Of a DNA stretch of 64,000 nt, positions 60,588 to 64,000 are shown in pieces. Each line of letters starts with the position of its first letter. Positions within the stretch are counted from its first letter, which is position 1. Below the pieces are notes generated by a model. It was not told where the DNA came from. It made no database searches and saw only the letters and a list, made by a program, of their open reading frames with translations. The DNA is taken from contig NZ_CP013661.2 of assembly GCF_001465835.2 (NCBI RefSeq), forward strand, positions 1,976,501 to 2,040,500, given 5' to 3'. The stretch comes from Planococcus kocurii (GTDB lineage Bacteria; Bacillota; Bacilli; Bacillales_A; Planococcaceae). The position numbers were made by a program, and so were the translations under genes.

Positions 60588-61430
60588 ATGAAAACACAAA
60601 CAAAGTTGGTCGGTCTTAAACCGACGCTATTAATGGCACAAATGAAAGCAGACTTCACAAAATCAGATATAAAAATTTACGAATACATTTTGGCGAACAA
60701 AGAGAAAGTTCTTTATCACTCTTTAACAGAAATGGCAGAAGCGTGTGTTGTGGCAGAAGCTACATTATTGCGGTTCTTTAGAAAATTAGACTACAAGGGC
60801 TTCCAAGACTTCAAGTTTATGCTTGCTCAAGAACTTTCATTAACCACAATCGATGCGGTAGAAAACACCTATGTTGATAAAGTGAAAAATAATGTGATTC
60901 AAGTAATTACAGATACTGCTGCAGTGGTAGAAGAAGATTTGCTAGACCAAGCCATCATTAAAATAGCAGCTTCTGAAGATCTTGTGATTTTTGGTATTGG
61001 TTCATCAGGAATTGCAGCACTAGACATGCAAAATAGGTTGATGCGTATCGGAAAAAATTCAAGTATCATCACCGATTCGCATTTCCAAATGATGCGGGCA
61101 GCTTCTATGACGGAAAAAACGGTCGTTATTGCGGTTAGTTTGACAGGCAGTACAAAAGACATTGTAGACGCCGTAAGTGCTTCGAAATCGAACGGAGCAA
61201 CAGTTATTGCTTTGACGAGCTATACAAAATCCCCTTTAACAAAATTCGCTGATTTAGTCTTACTATCTTCTTCAAAAGAAAGCCCATTAGACAGTGGATC
61301 GCTCATTTCAAAAATATCGCAGTTATTTTTAATTGATCTTATTTGCACAGGATTAGCGTTGAAAAATGAACAAGAAGCAAAAGTAATACAACTAAAAATT
61401 TCGGAAAACACAGCAAATAAACTTTATTAA
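60588..61430 (+). CDS. RpiR/MurR-family transcriptional regulator
   Basis: 280 residues. The N-terminal HTH_6 domain contains LYHSLTEMAEACVVAEATLLRFFRKLDYKGFQDFK. The C-terminal SIS sugar-phosphate domain has VIFGIGSSGIAALDMQNRLMRIG and VIAVSLTGSTKDIVDAV. It probably senses an amino-sugar phosphate. GAGGTGAG precedes ATG 60588. It leads the operon with nanE and the PTS gene. Confidence 0.92.
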   Translation: MKTQTKLVGLKPTLLMAQMKADFTKSDIKIYEYILANKEKVLYHSLTEMAEACVVAEATLLRFFRKLDYKGFQDFKFMLAQELSLTTIDAVENTYVDKVKNNVIQVITDTAAVVEEDLLDQAIIKIAASEDLVIFGIGSSGIAALDMQNRLMRIGKNSSIITDSHFQMMRAASMTEKTVVIAVSLTGSTKDIVDAVSASKSNGATVIALTSYTKSPLTKFADLVLLSSSKESPLDSGSLISKISQLFLIDLICTGLALKNEQEAKVIQLKISENTANKLY

Positions 61431-61449
61431 ACATTAAGGAGTAGTCATT

Positions 61450-62139
61450 ATGGATAAACAATTATTGTTAGCAAAACTAAAGGGTGGTCTAATTGTCTCT
61501 TGTCAAGCATTAGAAGACGAACCGCTACACAGCTCTTATATCATGTCTAGACTAGCAGCGGCAGCTCAAGAAGGTGGAGCAGTAGGCATTAGAGCTAATG
61601 GTTACGAAGATATCAGTGCCATTAAAAAATCAGTCAATTTGCCAGTTATCGGCATTGTTAAGCGAGATTACGATGACAGCAAAGTATTCATCACAGCAAC
61701 GTTAAAAGAAGTCGAAGAAGTGGTGAAATCAGGAGCAGAAATCATTGCTCTTGATGCAACAGATCAGTTGCGGCCAAACGGACAGCGACTGGATGAATTT
61801 TATGTAGAGGTTCGTCAAATTTTTCCAGATGTTGTGTTAATGGCAGACATTTCAACGTTCGAAGAAGGTGTAAAAGCAAGTAAGCTGGGCTTTGACTTAG
61901 TGGCAACTACATTATCGGGATACACGGATTACACAAAAGACCACGTGCTACCGAATACCGACCTGATCAAATCTCTTGCTGAAGCAATAGATACACCGGT
62001 AATGGCAGAAGGAGGATACTGGAAGCCGGAAGAATTAGAAAGAGCGATGGCTTATGGAGCTCATGCGTGTATCGTAGGATCTGCTATTACGCGGCCAAGA
62101 GAAATCACCAAACGTTTTGTTGCAAGTTTGAATAAATAA
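61450..62139 (+). CDS. nanE: N-acetylmannosamine-6-phosphate 2-epimerase
   Basis: 229 residues. The NanE barrel is recognisable: GLIVSCQALEDEPLHSSYIM, GGAVGIRANGYEDI, LPVIGIVKRDY, IALDATDQLRP, ADISTFEEGVKA, LSGYTDYT, VMAEGGYWKPEE and GSAITRPREIT. It converts ManNAc-6-P to GlcNAc-6-P for the Nag pathway. AAGGAG precedes ATG 61450. nanA and nanK are absent nearby, so imported ManNAc-6-P is a likelier source than sialic acid. Confidence 0.95.
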   Translation: MDKQLLLAKLKGGLIVSCQALEDEPLHSSYIMSRLAAAAQEGGAVGIRANGYEDISAIKKSVNLPVIGIVKRDYDDSKVFITATLKEVEEVVKSGAEIIALDATDQLRPNGQRLDEFYVEVRQIFPDVVLMADISTFEEGVKASKLGFDLVATTLSGYTDYTKDHVLPNTDLIKSLAEAIDTPVMAEGGYWKPEELERAMAYGAHACIVGSAITRPREITKRFVASLNK

Positions 62140-62347
62140 AACGTAAAAGTATAGTGCGCGATTAGATGTACTATTTCTTTTAGTAGTTGTTCTTTGGTTG
62201 ATGGTGTGATGGGAAAAGTTGAGGTTGTCAAAAAGAGTAGCATAGAATATTTTAGCTTCTAGCTGTTACTGAAAATGAAATCTAATTTTGGTACGCAGTA
62301 TGCAGAATCGAAATTATCTAATGTAAATCATCAAGGGGGTTTGTAAG

Positions 62348-63898
62348 TTGAAAAATTTATTTGGAAAAGCACAGCAATTTGGAAAGTCATTTATGTTGCC
62401 CATTGCGATACTACCAGCAGCAGGATTACTGCTTGGAATTGGTGGATCTCTATCGAACCCGAATACAGTAAGTACTTACCCGTTTCTAGATATCGCATTC
62501 TTACAAGCGATATTTACAATTATGAGTAGTGCAGGAAGCATTATTTTTGCGAACTTGCCTGTTATTTTCGCAGTCGGGATTGCTATTGGTTTAGCACGTT
62601 CAGACAAAGGGACGGCCGGTCTTGCTGCACTTATCGGCTACCTCGTGATGAACGCATCAATTAATGGGATTTTAATCATCAACGATGAACTTGCTGTTGA
62701 GGCGTTATCCGGCGCTGGACAAGGGATGGCGCTTGGTATTCAAACGCTCGAGATGGGTGTGTTCGGCGGAATTATGGTTGGGATCATGACAGGGCTGTTG
62801 CATAACCGATTTAATAAAATTGAGTTGCCCCAGTACTTAGGATTCTTCGGAGGCTCTCGTTTTATTCCGATTGTGACTGCTTTTTCGGCCATTCTATTAG
62901 GAACGGCGTTGTATTTTATTTGGCCGCTATTCCAGCACTTGATTACTCAGGCAGGCGGTTTAGTTAACGCAACGGGTGTTATTGGCACTTTCATTTACGG
63001 CTTTATTCTACGAATGCTTGGTCCTTTTGGATTGCATCACATTTTTTATCTGCCCTTTTGGCAAACGGGGATTGGCGGGTCACTTGAAATTGGTGGTCAG
63101 CTCGTACAAGGAACACAGAACATTTTCTTTGCTCAGTTGAGTGATCCTTCGACTACTCACTTTTTTGAAGGAACATCACGCTTTATGTCTGGTCGCTTTA
63201 TTACGATGATGTTTGGTTTGTTAGGTGCTGCATTAGCAATTTATCATACGGCAAAACCTGAAAACAAAAAAGTCGTGGGCGGGCTTATGTTATCTGCAGC
63301 ATTGACTTCGTTTTTAACGGGAATTACCGAACCATTAGAATTCTCTTTCCTCTTTATCGCGCCGGTCTTGTATTTAGTTCATGCGATTTTTGATGGTCTA
63401 GCCTTCATGATGGCGGATATTTTTAATATCACAATTGGTCAAACGTTCTCAGGAGGATTTATTGACTTTATCTTATTTGGAGTGTTACAAGGTCAGGATA
63501 AAACAAACTGGATATATGTGATTCCGCTTGGGATTGTTTGGTTCTTCATGTATTATTTTGTATTCAAATTTTTGATTAAGAAATTCAATTTCAAAACGCC
63601 AGGTCGTGAAGATGAAAAAATGGACGCACCCGCAGCAAATGCGGTTTCGGTTGATCCGCAACAGAGCCGTCCACATACAATCATTGAGGCATTTGGCGGA
63701 CAAGCAAATATCGTGGATCTGGATAATTGTGCAACTCGCTTAAGGGTAACGGTTAAAGATCCAGAACTTGTACAAAAAGAGGCATTTCCTGCGACGGGTA
63801 GTAAAGGAATTATTATGAACGGAACAGGTGTACAGGTTGTATACGGACCGCAAGTATCGGTTATTAAAAATGAAATTGAAGAGATACTTGAGCAATAA
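62348..63898 (+). CDS. PTS EIICB permease, glucose/amino-sugar family
   Basis: 516 residues. The EIIC domain (about residues 1-400) has FMLPIAILPAAGLLLGIG, GLHHIFYLPFW and FLTGITEPLEFSFLF. The EIIB domain (about residues 435-516) has the phosphorylated cysteine in LDNCATRLRV. There is no EIIA domain. It starts at TTG 62348 after AGGGGG. Linked to nanE and an RpiR regulator, it most likely brings in N-acetylmannosamine as the 6-phosphate. Glucose, GlcNAc or MurNAc cannot be excluded by sequence. The 208-bp gap before it shows no terminator. Confidence 0.9.
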   Translation: MKNLFGKAQQFGKSFMLPIAILPAAGLLLGIGGSLSNPNTVSTYPFLDIAFLQAIFTIMSSAGSIIFANLPVIFAVGIAIGLARSDKGTAGLAALIGYLVMNASINGILIINDELAVEALSGAGQGMALGIQTLEMGVFGGIMVGIMTGLLHNRFNKIELPQYLGFFGGSRFIPIVTAFSAILLGTALYFIWPLFQHLITQAGGLVNATGVIGTFIYGFILRMLGPFGLHHIFYLPFWQTGIGGSLEIGGQLVQGTQNIFFAQLSDPSTTHFFEGTSRFMSGRFITMMFGLLGAALAIYHTAKPENKKVVGGLMLSAALTSFLTGITEPLEFSFLFIAPVLYLVHAIFDGLAFMMADIFNITIGQTFSGGFIDFILFGVLQGQDKTNWIYVIPLGIVWFFMYYFVFKFLIKKFNFKTPGREDEKMDAPAANAVSVDPQQSRPHTIIEAFGGQANIVDLDNCATRLRVTVKDPELVQKEAFPATGSKGIIMNGTGVQVVYGPQVSVIKNEIEEILEQ

Positions 63899-63912
63899 CA
63901 GTAGAAATAATC

Positions 63913-63960
63913 AAACAGAGAATCCTGTCGAGTTTAACTATCGGCAGGATTCTCTGTTTT
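63913..63960 (+). terminator. Rho-independent terminator
   Basis: AAACAGAGAATCCTG pairs with CAGGATTCTCTGTTT, with an inner CGA/TCG pair set, and a short T-run. It ends the amino-sugar operon. Confidence 0.85.
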
Positions 63961-64000
63961 GTTGAACTGTAAAATCACAATGCATGAAAAGCGATTATTT

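Overview
The window looks like the chromosome of a low-to-moderate GC Gram-positive bacterium of the Bacillales, most likely a Planococcus-like member of the Planococcaceae. The reasons are strong GGAGG ribosome-binding sites with frequent TTG and GTG starts, lipobox lipoproteins, a sortase with an LPXTG-type substrate, AbrB, a cre-like site, PTS genes, and interspersed repeats of the kind seen in that group. The genus is inferred, not proven. No rRNA, tRNA, CRISPR array, complete insertion sequence or prophage was seen.

Region by region. 0-14 kb is a phosphonate-degradation locus. A GntR/UTRA regulator is followed by phnG-H-I-J-K-M, a block of about 400 bp of structured direct repeats, then phnL, a PHP-domain phosphodiesterase of the PhnPP type, the importer genes phnD-C-E1-E2, and a short-chain dehydrogenase. 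phnN, phnO and a beta-lactamase-fold phnP are absent. A PhnPP-type enzyme that yields ribose 5-phosphate would make that set self-sufficient. 14-25 kb holds a FusB-type EF-G binding protein, an adaA-alkA-ogt alkylation-repair operon, a class F sortase with its internally duplicated surface-protein substrate, two aldo/keto reductases, an alpha/beta hydrolase and a TspO-like protein.

25.7-32.2 kb is a compact seven-gene operon: binding protein, alkaline-phosphatase-superfamily enzyme, two permeases, ATPase, DeoR regulator and PHP phosphoesterase. It looks like a second organophosphorus uptake-and-hydrolysis system whose substrate cannot be read from the sequence. I regard it as the best candidate for an undescribed system. 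32.7-37 kb has a Nat-type ABC exporter, a MITE-like structured element, an operon of three very small membrane proteins plus an acetyltransferase, and AbrB.

37-46 kb is an accessory, decaying stretch. It contains a RelBE-type toxin-antitoxin pair, DUF-family proteins and many broken genes (AbrB fragment, VOC, cutC, a small conserved protein, CrtO-like, Excalibur protein, and a DUF4362 paralogue fragment at 32 kb). 46-51.6 kb carries a secreted nuclease, a MazG-like/PLD-helicase pair that resembles a defence or repair module, and a divergent PRPP synthetase. 51.7-60.3 kb has a BCCT transporter, a PatB-type C-S lyase, two MFS exporters (one frameshifted, behind a perfect 46-bp palindrome) and a helix-turn-helix regulator. 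60.4-64 kb is an RpiR-nanE-PTS EIICB amino-sugar operon with a sigma-A promoter and a cre-like site.

Three arrays of 21-bp-period repeats (19.9, 23.3 and 25.2 kb) and three genes that would each be restored by adding one base in a short homopolymer are the main sequence-level oddities.
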